60,772 nt of DNA from Fibrobacter sp. (GCA_012513915.1 JAAZBG010000159.1:1-60772), one strand, 5' to 3'. Shown: positions 15,636 through 24,531, counted from the first letter of the stretch. The notes: generated by a model from the sequence alone, not told the origin. Made by a program: numbers and translations.

Positions 15636-16892
15636 TCAGGCGATTTTTTTATCTTTTTTAAGCGAATACACCGGTTGTGCCTGTTTAAGAATAACCTCAC
15701 GGGAGACCATAATTTCTTTTATATCATCCCTTGATGGAGTCTCATACATTACCGGGACAAGCGCACCTTCAAGTACACTGCGTAATCCGCGGGCGCCGGT
15801 TTTTTTATAATGTGCAATCTTTACGACCTCCCGTAATGCATCACGGGTAAACGTCAGCCTGATTCCATCCATCGAAAACAGTTTCTGGTATTGACGAGTC
15901 AATGAATTCTTCGGTTCTGTCAGAATCTGCATCAGCGCTTCCTCATCAAGTTCATCAAGACCGAGTACCATTGGCAGGCGACCAACAATTTCCGGAATCA
16001 ATCCATACTTAACAAGGTCATCCGGCTCGACCTTTCGTAAAACATCACCGACCTTATACTTCGACTTCCGTTTTACATCAGCATTAAAACCCATTCTGCT
16101 TTCGCCAATACGGGCTTCAATAATTTTTTCGAGTCCTTCAAATGCACCACCGCAAATAAAGAGAATATCGCGGGTATTAACCTGAATCAGATTCTGCTCA
16201 GGATGCTTACGTCCACCCTTTGGCGGGATACTTGAAATGGTTCCTTCAAGGATCTTGAGCATCGCCTGCTGAACGCCCTCACCGGATACATCACGGGTTA
16301 TTGACGGATTCGCAGACTTACGGGATATTTTATCAAACTCATCGACATAAATAATGCCACGCTCAGCTTTTGCAACATCATAGTTTGCCGCTTGCAACAG
16401 ACGCACAAGCAAATTCTCGACATCCTCGCCGACATAACCTGCTTCAGTGAAAATGGTTGCATCAACGATTGTAAAAGGAACCTTAAGCAACCGGGCAAGA
16501 GTCTGAGCAATAAGCGTCTTTCCCGTACCGGTGGGTCCAACCATAAGAATGTTCGACTTGTCAATTTCAACACTGTCTTCATTCTGAACAGACCCACGAG
16601 AGAGGATACGTTTAAAATGGTTATACGCTGCAACGCAAACTCCCATTTTTACCTCACTCTGACCGATAATATATTGATCAAGAAATTCACGCATTTCGCG
16701 GGGAGTCGGGAGATTCTCCAGATTAAGGTCGGATGGTGCAGTGCTGGTCTGCTCCCGGAGTATTTCGTTGCACATATCAACACATTCGTTACAGATGTGC
16801 ACAGATGGCCCGGTAATCAGCTTATTGACGTCATCAGGACCTTTACCACAAAAAGAACACTTGATTCCCGCATAACGGGTTTTAGTTGACAT
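15636..16892 (-). CDS. clpX: ATP-dependent protease ATP-binding subunit ClpX
   Basis: AAA+ unfoldase that recognises and feeds substrates to ClpP. The N-terminal zinc-binding domain has Cys12, Cys15, Cys34 and Cys37. Walker A is GPTGTGKT at 119-126, with VDEFDKI as Walker B, and the pore loop is in the GYVGED segment. The ClpP-docking loop reads MGF where [LIV]GF is usual. The length of 418 is normal. It lies 7 bp after clpP in the order tig-clpP-clpX, the common bacterial arrangement, and is probably cotranscribed with clpP. Confidence 0.98.
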   Translation of the reverse strand: MSTKTRYAGIKCSFCGKGPDDVNKLITGPSVHICNECVDMCNEILREQTSTAPSDLNLENLPTPREMREFLDQYIIGQSEVKMGVCVAAYNHFKRILSRGSVQNEDSVEIDKSNILMVGPTGTGKTLIAQTLARLLKVPFTIVDATIFTEAGYVGEDVENLLVRLLQAANYDVAKAERGIIYVDEFDKISRKSANPSITRDVSGEGVQQAMLKILEGTISSIPPKGGRKHPEQNLIQVNTRDILFICGGAFEGLEKIIEARIGESRMGFNADVKRKSKYKVGDVLRKVEPDDLVKYGLIPEIVGRLPMVLGLDELDEEALMQILTEPKNSLTRQYQKLFSMDGIRLTFTRDALREVVKIAHYKKTGARGLRSVLEGALVPVMYETPSRDDIKEIMVSREVILKQAQPVYSLKKDKKIA

Positions 16893-16899
16893 ACTACTA

Positions 16900-17484
16900 T
16901 TATTCCCTCGCAGTCAGGATTTCATCAATCAGACCATAATTTTTTGCTTCTTCAGCAGACATATAGAAATTTCTGTCTGTATCGCGTGCGATTACATCTG
17001 CCGGCTGACCACTATGCTTCTGAATTATCTCATTAAGCGTTGATTTGATTCGGATAATCTCTTTGGCGTGGATCGCGACATCTGATGCCTGACCACCGGC
17101 GCCACCAAGCGGCTGATGCAGCATTACGCGGGCATGAGGAAGACAGTAGCGTTTTCCTTTGGTCCCTGCGGCAAGCAGTATCGCGCCCATACTTGCAGCC
17201 TGACCAATGCAAATTGTTGATACATCAGGCTTAATATATTGAATAGTATCGTAAATTGCGAGTCCGGCAGATACAACACCACCTGGTGAATTTACATACA
17301 ATGTAATATCTTTCTCAGGATCTTCATATTCAAGAAAAATAAGCTGAGCCATTACAAGATCAGCAATCGTATCATCAATCTCTGAACCCAGAAATATGAT
17401 TCTCTCTTTTAAGAGTCGTGAATAAATATCATATGACCGTTCACCGCGGCCAGTCTGCTCTATCACCATAGGAATGAGTGGCAT
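16900..17484 (-). CDS. clpP: ATP-dependent Clp protease proteolytic subunit, with Asn at the triad Asp position
   Basis: Serine peptidase that forms the double-heptamer chamber used with ClpX. The 194-residue length is typical. Catalytic Ser98 lies in GQAASMG and His123 in MLHQPLGG. The third triad residue, counted without gaps from His123 against E. coli and B. subtilis ClpP, is Asn172 (RDTDRNFYM, codon AAT) instead of Asp. Listeria ClpP1 has a comparable Asn. There is no propeptide. AAAGGAA precedes the ATG. No second clpP is present in the window. Confidence 0.96.
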   Translation of the reverse strand: MPLIPMVIEQTGRGERSYDIYSRLLKERIIFLGSEIDDTIADLVMAQLIFLEYEDPEKDITLYVNSPGGVVSAGLAIYDTIQYIKPDVSTICIGQAASMGAILLAAGTKGKRYCLPHARVMLHQPLGGAGGQASDVAIHAKEIIRIKSTLNEIIQKHSGQPADVIARDTDRNFYMSAEEAKNYGLIDEILTARE

Positions 17485-17593
17485 AGTATGTTCCTTTCAA
17501 CTTTAGCTAGTACTCATACAAGTATACTATACTGAAGCCATTTCAGGAAAGTAATTTGTGAGTACAATTCTATTCGCAATTACCAGTTTATAG

Positions 17594-17624
17594 CAAAAAG
17601 GCCCCCAGCGCTCACCGGAGACCT
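17594..17624 (-). terminator. Terminator of tig
   Basis: On the minus strand an 8-bp stem with two G-T pairs (17599-17606 with 17617-17624) is followed by TTTTT. It separates tig from clpP-clpX. Confidence 0.78.
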
Positions 17625-17653
17625 ATTTTGTAATTCATTGCAGAAGCATCAGG

Positions 17654-18919
17654 TTACGCTTGTGGAGTATATTCTCCGATAAGAAAATCAAGCGTTTTCT
17701 GTTCTTTAATGTCATCACGTATCCGGTTGGTAGTGCCATTCTGACGCAGTGATTGCTTAAGCGTCTCAAACGGCTGATTGTACATATCTGCGAGACGTTG
17801 TACTTCCCTATCGACCTCTTCCTGGGTTGCTTTGATATTTTCTTTAGTCGCGATAAAGTCGATAATACGCTGACGTTTGATATTTTTAATCGCAGTTTCA
17901 TGATAATGAGCAGCAACTTCCTCACGTGAAGGAACCGGTTGACCGGGACGATTATACCGTGTTGATTCATGGTACATATAGTCAATAAACTGCTCAACAC
18001 GTGCCGGAGGAACATCAAATGGATTATCAGCAGCAATTTTCTCAATAGCCTCATTGTGTGCTTCATTTTTAGCACGGGTAGTCTCTTCACGTTCAATATT
18101 TTCTTTAACATTTACACGAAATGCGTCAATGTCCGTGAAATTACCGATTTTCTTCATAAACTCTTCATTAACTTCAGGAAGCTTTTTCTCCTGAACTGCA
18201 GTAATTTTAACTGTAAACTGAGCAGATTTTCCTGCAATGTCAGCCTCAGAGTAATCATTCGGAAAATTGATATCAATTTCGACAGTTTCACCTGCGAGAC
18301 GACCAGTCAACCCCTTATCGAAATCCTTGATTTTACTATCACCACCAATTTCGACAGGATAATTGGGGTTCTGAATATCGGTACGCTCTGTGCCATCAAT
18401 AACGACTTTTACATATTCAAACTTTACGTAATCACCTTTTCTTGATTCACGTTCAACAGTAGTGAATTCAGCAAAACGTTCCTGCAATCCCTTGATCGCA
18501 TCTTCAACGTCACTATCTTTAATTTTCTTTGGTGATGCCTTTACCTTAAGCTTTTCGTAGCCTTTAATATCAACCGGAGGATCTACCTCAGTTTCGATAA
18601 CAAATGAAACCGGCTCATCTTCCTTGTCAGCCTTCACTTCTTTTACTTTTGCTGGTGCAACCGGTGTAACCTGATTTTGTTCGCAAGCATCTTTGAACGA
18701 TTTCTGGACAAGTTCATCGATAGCTTCACCACGTATTGATGCACCAAAGCGCTGTTTGATCAATGCTACCGGAATTTTTCCAGGACGGAAACCAGGCATT
18801 TTAATCTCTTTTTTGTATTTTGTCAGCTTTTCTTCAAAAGCTGCGGTTACTTCCTCGACAGGAATTTCAACTTCGATGACACGTTTCCAGGATTCTGGAG
18901 CAGAAACTGTTGCTTTCAA
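17654..18919 (-). CDS. tig: Trigger factor (ribosome-associated chaperone and prolyl isomerase)
   Basis: Binds nascent chains at the ribosomal exit. The 421 residues hold the N-terminal ribosome-binding domain with the signature GFRPGKIP at about 43-50, a central FKBP-type PPIase region (about 155-240, ...KGDYVKFEY...), and the C-terminal helical chaperone arms. The start is TTG at 18919 with GGGAGGG upstream. It lies upstream of clpP-clpX but has its own terminator. Confidence 0.97.
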   Translation of the reverse strand: MKATVSAPESWKRVIEVEIPVEEVTAAFEEKLTKYKKEIKMPGFRPGKIPVALIKQRFGASIRGEAIDELVQKSFKDACEQNQVTPVAPAKVKEVKADKEDEPVSFVIETEVDPPVDIKGYEKLKVKASPKKIKDSDVEDAIKGLQERFAEFTTVERESRKGDYVKFEYVKVVIDGTERTDIQNPNYPVEIGGDSKIKDFDKGLTGRLAGETVEIDINFPNDYSEADIAGKSAQFTVKITAVQEKKLPEVNEEFMKKIGNFTDIDAFRVNVKENIEREETTRAKNEAHNEAIEKIAADNPFDVPPARVEQFIDYMYHESTRYNRPGQPVPSREEVAAHYHETAIKNIKRQRIIDFIATKENIKATQEEVDREVQRLADMYNQPFETLKQSLRQNGTTNRIRDDIKEQKTLDFLIGEYTPQA

Positions 18920-19049
18920 GGGAAAAACCCTCCCGAATCAAAATGTTAATAACAACTTACTTTTAATCACGTTTTGAGGTAATGATGACTGTGAAGTATT
19001 ATTCAGATGTGCTGTAAGTACAAATCACTGTTCACCAGTTACAAAAAAA

Positions 19050-19131
19050 TGCGAGAGGGGGGAATCGAACCCCCACATGTCACCATACTAGATCCTAAGT
19101 CTAGCGCGTCTGCCAGTTCCGCCACCCTCGC
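19050..19131 (-). tRNA. tRNA-Leu (anticodon TAG)
   Basis: A class II tRNA of 82 nt on the minus strand. The acceptor GCGAGGG pairs with CTCTCGC (one G-T), the discriminator is A, the anticodon stem CTAGA/TCTAG holds the loop CTTAGGA, there is a long variable arm, and the T arm is GGGGG-TTCGATT-CCCCC. CCA is not encoded. A run of T follows at once and can serve as terminator. Confidence 0.95.
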
Positions 19132-19296
19132 AAATATTTTAATGAGCCACAAAAAATAAGTTATTGCAGATTAAAAACCAAGAAAAGTCTTTCGTACAGG
19201 TACATTTTTTCTATGTATCTCTAAACCCACTACACGACTCCAGTATAGATTCATCTATGTAAAACAATGTAGAACAGCATATTACAACAGATGCTG

Positions 19297-20616
19297 TTAA
19301 ACAGTACCAGTATCATCCAGAAGCCACTTCCATACCGGGACAACATTGATCACCAGTGAATCAACCATCCGAATTGCTTCTGTATCAAGTGTTACTACAA
19401 CTAAATCCTTAATCCCCAGGTATTTTGCTGCAGCAATCAGAGGTGTCAGCTCACGTTTCTCTGTTTCCGGTGAAGCAATGTCATAGCACACCTGAACAAG
19501 TTTTACCGGTTTTCCACTGGAATCACAAACAATAAAGTCGACCTCACCGTTTTGACGGGTTGCGAAATAGTTGACACGGTGATAATTTCTAATAAGATGG
19601 CAGTAAATAATGTTTTCAAGCGTTCGGGAGTGTGAACCATCCCATGACTTACTATTTACATGAGCAAGTGCCCAGTCAATGCTATAGAGTTTTTTATAAT
19701 TTCGCTCCTGTATTTTTAGCGAATCAGAAAAAACCGGTATCGTAAAAAACAGCCATGAGTCTTCTGCATACGTAACCCAGTCTCCAACCACCGCTCTGCT
19801 GATTGATTCACCGGTTGCTTTTATGGCATTAAACGCTGATAGTATTGTAACAGGTTTTCCAACACACGACAGCAGATAGTAATACAGTTCAATACATACT
19901 CTTGGCTTACTAATGTTGTAACGTTGTATAACATCCTTTAATACCATTGTGTCAAAATACTCACGTAACACCTGTTCTTTAAGTAATGAGTCAACTTTAG
20001 GAATAAGGGGGAACGAGCCCCACTTTAAGTATTCATCAAAACACCGGCGTATTTGAGCACTATTTGATGTCGAAAACTTTGTTTTGTCAACATCTTTAAA
20101 TACCAGGAACTCACTGAATGATAACGGATATAACATTGTTGACAATGCCTTACCTCTTAATTGAGTAGCAATGTCAGTTCGCAGCAGCTTCGACGACGAC
20201 CCGGTAACAATAACTTTCCAATTGGGATTTCTTGACAGTTCAACAACAGCCAATTCCCAATCCTTCACCACATGTATTTCATCAAAAATAAACAGGAGCG
20301 GGGTTTTGATTGTTGTATCCGGCGTTATTGATAAAAAAATCTGTGGAAGACCTATTAACTGTTCAGCGGTCATTTTGGAAAGTACCGGATTGTCAAAATC
20401 CAGATGACAGATATGGTTTATTGACTTAATACTACCGGATCTCAACATTTCATCTGCAGCCTGCATTACCCTGAAACTTTTACCCGAGCGGCGTGCACCA
20501 ATTACCGTTGAAACCATATACTCTGCCATGAAAATCCTACCACTCCGCGAAACAAACGGCGTAATTCCATTTTCTCTAAAATCCTCAATTTTACGGACAA
20601 TTTCTTCCCGGCTCAT
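19297..20616 (-). CDS. AAA ATPase with C-terminal DUF4143 domain, copy 2
   Basis: A 439-residue member of the AAA_14-DUF4143 family. Walker A is GARRSGKS at about 39-46, Walker B is LLFIFDEIH, and the sensor is IVTGSSSKLL, followed by the diagnostic YPLSFSEFL. The C-terminal nuclease-like core is GEVDFIVCDSSGKPVKLVQV, where the ExK part has degenerated to VQV. It is monocistronic, with its own promoter inside a triple palindrome array (20669-20757). It is not a recent duplicate of the 12930 gene; identity is limited to motifs. The biological role of the family is not established. Confidence 0.88.
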   Translation of the reverse strand: MSREEIVRKIEDFRENGITPFVSRSGRIFMAEYMVSTVIGARRSGKSFRVMQAADEMLRSGSIKSINHICHLDFDNPVLSKMTAEQLIGLPQIFLSITPDTTIKTPLLFIFDEIHVVKDWELAVVELSRNPNWKVIVTGSSSKLLRTDIATQLRGKALSTMLYPLSFSEFLVFKDVDKTKFSTSNSAQIRRCFDEYLKWGSFPLIPKVDSLLKEQVLREYFDTMVLKDVIQRYNISKPRVCIELYYYLLSCVGKPVTILSAFNAIKATGESISRAVVGDWVTYAEDSWLFFTIPVFSDSLKIQERNYKKLYSIDWALAHVNSKSWDGSHSRTLENIIYCHLIRNYHRVNYFATRQNGEVDFIVCDSSGKPVKLVQVCYDIASPETEKRELTPLIAAAKYLGIKDLVVVTLDTEAIRMVDSLVINVVPVWKWLLDDTGTV

Positions 20617-20668
20617 TTTGTCAGAACTCCAACTGATGTTAACTGATTATCGAAGCTACCATTGCAAC

Positions 20669-20757
20669 TTGTGATTTATTTCCAATCACAATATACCACT
20701 TTTGTGATTTATTACCAATCACAAAATGCCGCTTTTGTGATTTATTTCCGATCACAA
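20669..20757 (-). repeat. Three tandem 23-bp palindromes over the DUF4143 copy-2 promoter
   Basis: Palindromes TTGTGATT-N7-AATCACAA lie at 20669-20691, 20702-20724 and 20735-20757 (the last with one arm mismatch), exactly 33 bp apart. The 10-nt spacers between them are also similar. On the minus strand a promoter TTGGTA (20713-20718), 17 bp, TATATT (20690-20695) lies within the array, so the middle palindrome covers the -35 and the first covers the start region. Confidence 0.88.
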
Positions 20758-20865
20758 TGCAGCGGTTCAACCCACTAAAAAGTGAAAAATGCATAATTTC
20801 GCACCGATCATACCAGGATATATTTGAGCAGAAAAGATTTTCGAGGATTACGGAATTAAAGATGA

Positions 20866-20898
20866 TTCAACCACCCCGCTATTACCGGGGTGATTGAA
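20866..20898 (-). terminator. Hairpin downstream of the STAS/two-CW gene
   Basis: A long stem (CACCCCG with CGGGGTG, extended by TTCAA with TTGAA after one mismatch). A weak T tract follows on the minus strand. Confidence 0.6.
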
Positions 20899-20912
20899 CG
20901 GTGATTTATTAA

Positions 20913-21764
20913 CTATTGTTTCGGCAAAGCCGGTTTAACCTGCACTTCGGTTTCGCTGTACTCATTTGAATCACAGAAGTCGTCAAAATACTCACACCCT
21001 ATACAGGCCTCATTGACATACTGAAACGAAATTCCCTCAACCATGCCCTCAACGATCCAGCACGGATCTTTCGTATTTGAAACTTTCTTGTAACATTCAT
21101 CACAGCGGGTTGCGTTTGCGGGATTTTGACCCTTCCAGTATATCCAGCATGGAACACGTGTTTTGATAACCCGGGGAGGCTTAGGTGCCGGCCTGCTTGC
21201 TGCTTCAATGGCCTCCTGTTCCTTTCGTGCCATATTTTGAAAATGCTTAACCGCATCCTCTGGATTATCGTAAATACGAAGCAGCTTTTCGAGCTTTGTT
21301 GACAATAAGATAGTGCGTACAGTATCTTTTACACCAACAATAAGCAGCACCCCTTTATGAGCCTCACACTCCTTATGTATCTTGATCAGTTGTCCAAGCC
21401 CGCAGGAGTAGATGTTCGTCACATTTGAAACATCCATCAGAACTTTAAATTTTTTATTTGTCTTTAAACTTGTCCAGACCTGATCCAGGGCACGGGTTTT
21501 ATCGTTATTAATCGATCCCTCACAGGTAACAATAGCGACATCACTGCTCAGGCTCGATGATATCCCGGTATTTTGATGCATCTTCTGGTAATAGGGGCAT
21601 TTGCGGCATTTTTGAAACTGCTGTCTGTTTTCTTCCTGATAAACACCCTTGATAACCCAGCACTTAATATTTTCCATCTCATTCGGAAGGTCTTTGTATG
21701 TTTTCCAGACAATACAATTCTGACGTTCCTGCTCGCTGCATTTCGTTATTTCAAAGCACTTCAC
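20913..21764 (-). CDS. STAS-domain protein flanked by two cysteine-rich two-CW-like modules
   Basis: A 283-residue cytosolic protein. Residues 1-62 form a Cys-rich module (Cys3, Cys9, Cys17, KCWVIKG, CRKCPYY). Residues about 72-175 are a STAS domain of the anti-sigma-antagonist type, with VLMDVSNVTNIYSCGLGQLIKIH; the usual phospho-Ser position is in YSCGL. An Ala/Pro linker follows, then a second Cys-rich module from about 200 (PCWIYWKG, CDECYKK, PCWIVEG, CIGCEYFDDFC). The CW-type modules probably bind a metal or Fe-S centre, so the protein could link redox or metal state to a partner-switching pathway; this is inference. The start is GTG at 21764 with AAAGG upstream. Confidence 0.78.
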   Translation of the reverse strand: MKCFEITKCSEQERQNCIVWKTYKDLPNEMENIKCWVIKGVYQEENRQQFQKCRKCPYYQKMHQNTGISSSLSSDVAIVTCEGSINNDKTRALDQVWTSLKTNKKFKVLMDVSNVTNIYSCGLGQLIKIHKECEAHKGVLLIVGVKDTVRTILLSTKLEKLLRIYDNPEDAVKHFQNMARKEQEAIEAASRPAPKPPRVIKTRVPCWIYWKGQNPANATRCDECYKKVSNTKDPCWIVEGMVEGISFQYVNEACIGCEYFDDFCDSNEYSETEVQVKPALPKQ

Positions 21765-21808
21765 GGGGTATACCTTTCAAGCATTGTTTGATTGGAAAAA
21801 GAGAAACC

Positions 21809-21922
21809 AGGTTAAGATTGAGGTTGAGGTTAAGGCTAAGACTAAGGATGAGAAGAAAATACATTCCTCATCCTCTATCTTAATCTCTATCTTAACCTTA
21901 ACCTTAGCCTCTCACCCTCTAC
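21809..21922. repeat. Hexanucleotide repeat array with an inverted second half
   Basis: The first half (about 21809-21853) is a run of degenerate 6-mers like AGGTTA/AGGTTG/AGGCTA. After an AT-rich centre the second half (about 21866-21922) is made of the complementary type, CCTCTA/TCTTAA/CCTTAA. The whole can fold into a long imperfect hairpin. There is no ORF. Short related runs occur near 7579 and 24463. Confidence 0.75.
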
Positions 21923-21993
21923 CTTCCCACTACCACTAAGTATATAAACAAACCATCATCACTGCAAGTTTAACATATCCTGGCGCACCCGGA

Positions 21994-22728
21994 TTAATCC
22001 CTTGCAATTGACATAACTGTAACAGATTCACAACCGGCAGCTATGATACTATTAGCACATTCTGTGATAGTTGCACCCGTTGTAATGACATCATCAACAA
22101 GCAGTACCCGTTTGCCGGCAACCCGGGATTCAGCCGTCTTCCGAAGTGCGAATGCGTCCCTTATATTAGTGTTGCGTTCGCTCTTATCAAGCTTTGTCTG
22201 AGTACCGGTACTTCTCACTCTGTAAACAACATCCCCTGCAATCGGGATTTTTGTAATCGAAGAGATCCCTTTTGCAAACCATTCCGCCTGATTATAACCA
22301 CGTTTCCGAAGCCGGGTCCAGTGCAGGGGAACCGGTATAATAATATCAACATTGCTATTCAATGATGACAGTCCGGGGTGATACCCTGCAAGATCTGCGG
22401 CTAAGGCACGTTTGCCATTGTATTTAATATTGCGAATCAGGGATTGGGTATGTTCATTGTAGTCGAAAATAGAAATGATCGATGTGAAAGGAAAATCCCA
22501 CGCTACGGAACAGGTGCAGCTCCGAATGCTCTGATTCAGGCCACACCAGCCGCAGGCATCCCTGCTGCAACTGTTTTCTTTGAGTTTTGAGACACAGGCA
22601 GCACAGAACCATTTTTCATCCGGATGACGAACCGAGTCACAGATGATACATAATTCAGGAAAAAAGTATGTGTATAATCCTGAAAAAAAACCGGTTTTAG
22701 CTTTTTGAAGCAACCCCGGTATTTGCAT
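21994..22728 (-). CDS. comF: ComF-family phosphoribosyltransferase-like protein
   Basis: Family linked to DNA uptake and transformation, with a type I PRTase fold. The N-terminal zinc-finger-like Cys pairs are CIICDS, CAAC and CGWCGL. The C-terminal PRPP loop is RVLLVDDVITTGAT. The frame is open from 22752 (start MNRQEMRRMQ). I prefer the Met at 22728 because AGGA lies about 9 nt upstream; 22752 remains possible. Either way it overlaps the 3' end of lgt (22697), so translation is likely coupled. Confidence 0.88.
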   Translation of the reverse strand: MQIPGLLQKAKTGFFSGLYTYFFPELCIICDSVRHPDEKWFCAACVSKLKENSCSRDACGWCGLNQSIRSCTCSVAWDFPFTSIISIFDYNEHTQSLIRNIKYNGKRALAADLAGYHPGLSSLNSNVDIIIPVPLHWTRLRKRGYNQAEWFAKGISSITKIPIAGDVVYRVRSTGTQTKLDKSERNTNIRDAFALRKTAESRVAGKRVLLVDDVITTGATITECANSIIAAGCESVTVMSIARD

Positions 22729-23539
22729 TCTTCTCATTTCCTGACGATTCATCTTTAAAGAGATAGTTTTTAAGAATTAGTCCAGAGAAAACAATGAATA
22801 ATACAATACAAACAACCTGATTATGGCTTAGAGTGCCCAACTTTTCCGATTCGCTGTAAAAACGGCTGAAGTCAACCATAAATCGCAGGATTGCATACAT
22901 GACACCAACTACATAAAACTGCAATCCGACAAATGGTTTAAACCGTCCAATGAGTAACACCGTAAGTCCAATCACCAGCCCCCCTGCAGACTCAAACAAT
23001 TGCGACATATAGAGTGCATCAGCGTGAATATGGGCCTGATACGCTCCAGCCGGGCTTGAAAGTGGGAAACTGGCTGAAAAAGGACCGTGTCCTGCTCCAC
23101 CATAACAGCAGCCATTCAGAAAACAGCCGATTCTTGTAAGCATAATTCCAAATCCTACACTTGGAGCCATTGCGTCCGCATAAGGAAGAAAAGGAATTTT
23201 TTTTACTTTAAAAAAGATAACACCGGCAACAACAGCCCCAATAAAACCACCATACATTACGAGACCGCCAATGCCGATCGATCCACCCTGAAACGGATTA
23301 ACAATCGACAACAAATTATCTTTGAATTCTTCAAAGTGAAGGCCGACATAGTAAAGTCTGGATCCGATAATCGCTGCGAGAATCACCCAGAACGCAACAT
23401 CAGGAATAATGTTTGGATCAAGACCGGCCTTTTTAGCACGGTAACTGGATAATAAAATACCGAAAAGAAACGATAACGCAAGCATAACACCATAAGAATG
23501 GATAGGAAATGATCCGATATGAAACAACTCAGAATGCAT
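22697..23539 (-). CDS. lgt: Prolipoprotein diacylglyceryl transferase
   Basis: Inner-membrane enzyme that transfers diacylglycerol from phosphatidylglycerol to the lipobox Cys of prolipoproteins. It has seven predicted membrane segments. The signature is GIMLTRIGCFLNGCCYGGAG, preceded by GGLVMYGGFIGA and the N-terminal FPIHSYGVML. At 280 residues it is of normal length, with a hydrophilic C-terminal tail. The lipoprotein at 42507 in this window is a plausible substrate. Confidence 0.96.
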   Translation of the reverse strand: MHSELFHIGSFPIHSYGVMLALSFLFGILLSSYRAKKAGLDPNIIPDVAFWVILAAIIGSRLYYVGLHFEEFKDNLLSIVNPFQGGSIGIGGLVMYGGFIGAVVAGVIFFKVKKIPFLPYADAMAPSVGFGIMLTRIGCFLNGCCYGGAGHGPFSASFPLSSPAGAYQAHIHADALYMSQLFESAGGLVIGLTVLLIGRFKPFVGLQFYVVGVMYAILRFMVDFSRFYSESEKLGTLSHNQVVCIVLFIVFSGLILKNYLFKDESSGNEKNANTGVASKS

Positions 23540-24010
23540 ATTCAGCCTTTCTAACTATTAATCATCAACCGATATTTATTAATCGCAATCCTTACACCGT
23601 TTATGACCAGCTATACCCCTCCGAAACTTGCCAGTGGTTATACCCGGAACTTTCTGCCTGAAACGTGGCCAGGATTAGCCATAAATATAATACGTATAGT
23701 AAACATTTTGAAACAAAATAGCACCATCAGTCCCAAAACCATAAGGAAAAACTCAAATTTCATCAACCTCCGTAGATGCTGTTACTGATATTGGAGTGTT
23801 AGTGGTTAAACTATTAACCACATTTTATTAGCTTTTTATACTTTTTCTAAAAAAAACGCTAATAATATTTGAATTTTGTTTGGTCAATAATTTATTTATA
23901 TACTTGGTCAAAACTGCTGACATAGTAACGATATAGGTTGTATAGCAGTTATCAAAAATATACAAGGTATTTAATTCCCATCTTTTGACATACAATTATC
24001 AGGAGGAACA
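23540..24010. other. AT-rich gap between lgt and the DUF2934 gene
   Basis: No convincing gene. A palindrome TGGTTAA-N4-TTAACCA lies at 23802-23819, and TTGGTCAA occurs twice, at about 23879 and 23905. These could be regulatory sites for either divergent gene. Confidence 0.45.
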
Positions 24011-24298
24011 ATGGAATCGGTTCATGAATTAATTGCAAGGCGCGCTTACGAGTTATTTCTTGCTCGTGGTGGTGAAAACGGTTACGCGATCCAGGATTGG
24101 GTTGCGGCAGAAAAAGAGATTCTCGCCCAGGTCGATAAAGAACGCAGAGAAGTCGCAAAAGAAAAAGCAGAAAAAGCGAGACCTGCGGCAGCACAAGCTG
24201 CTCCTGCACCGGCGCCAAAGGTTGAAGCTGTGAAAGCATCAACTAAATCAGCACCAGTAGAAATTAAAAAAGCACCTGCTAAAAAAGTCTTAAAGTAA
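24011..24298 (+). CDS. DUF2934-domain small basic protein
   Basis: A 95-residue protein. The first 45 residues match the DUF2934 pattern (IARRAYELFLARGGENGYAIQDW followed by AEKEI). The rest is an Ala/Lys/Pro-rich, histone-like tail with repeated KAPAKK-type segments. The function is unknown; the basic disordered tail suggests nucleic-acid binding. A strong AGGAGGA precedes the ATG, and a terminator follows at 24307, so it is a monocistronic and probably well-expressed gene. Confidence 0.85.
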   Translation: MESVHELIARRAYELFLARGGENGYAIQDWVAAEKEILAQVDKERREVAKEKAEKARPAAAQAAPAPAPKVEAVKASTKSAPVEIKKAPAKKVLK

Positions 24299-24306
24299 TT
24301 TTTGTG

Positions 24307-24338
24307 AGAGGACAACCAGCTTTTGATTGTCCTCTTTT
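24307..24338 (+). terminator. Terminator of the DUF2934 gene
   Basis: AGAGGACAA (24307-24315) pairs with TTGTCCTCT (24327-24335), followed by T residues. Confidence 0.85.
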
Positions 24339-24531
24339 AATAACTTTTTCCGTAAAACTTATATTGCATTCAATTCATGCATAATTCATTTTGTGTCGTT
24401 GTTTTTCATGACTTCCCCGATGATGTATTTGGTTGTTGTTGTTGTGATACAATAATACAGGATCGAGGTTGAAGAAAAAGCGATTATAACGTAACAAATC
24501 CATTCATCTCTGACCTTGCGGGACGCAACCT

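Noticed and set aside
20669..20757. Mini CRISPR array
   Set aside because: The spacers are only 10 nt and similar to each other, the repeats are full palindromes over a promoter, and no cas gene is nearby.
20669..20757. CRP/FNR-type sites (TGTGA...TCACA)
   Set aside because: The half sites are separated by 11 nt instead of 6, which does not fit CRP geometry.
21698..21883. ORF ending in an Arg-Leu repeat
   Set aside because: The apparent repeat protein is only the hexamer DNA array read in one frame.
23603..23788. 61-codon ORF in the gap upstream of the DUF2934 gene
   Set aside because: No ribosome-binding site, no protein-like composition and no neighbour relation; treated as chance.
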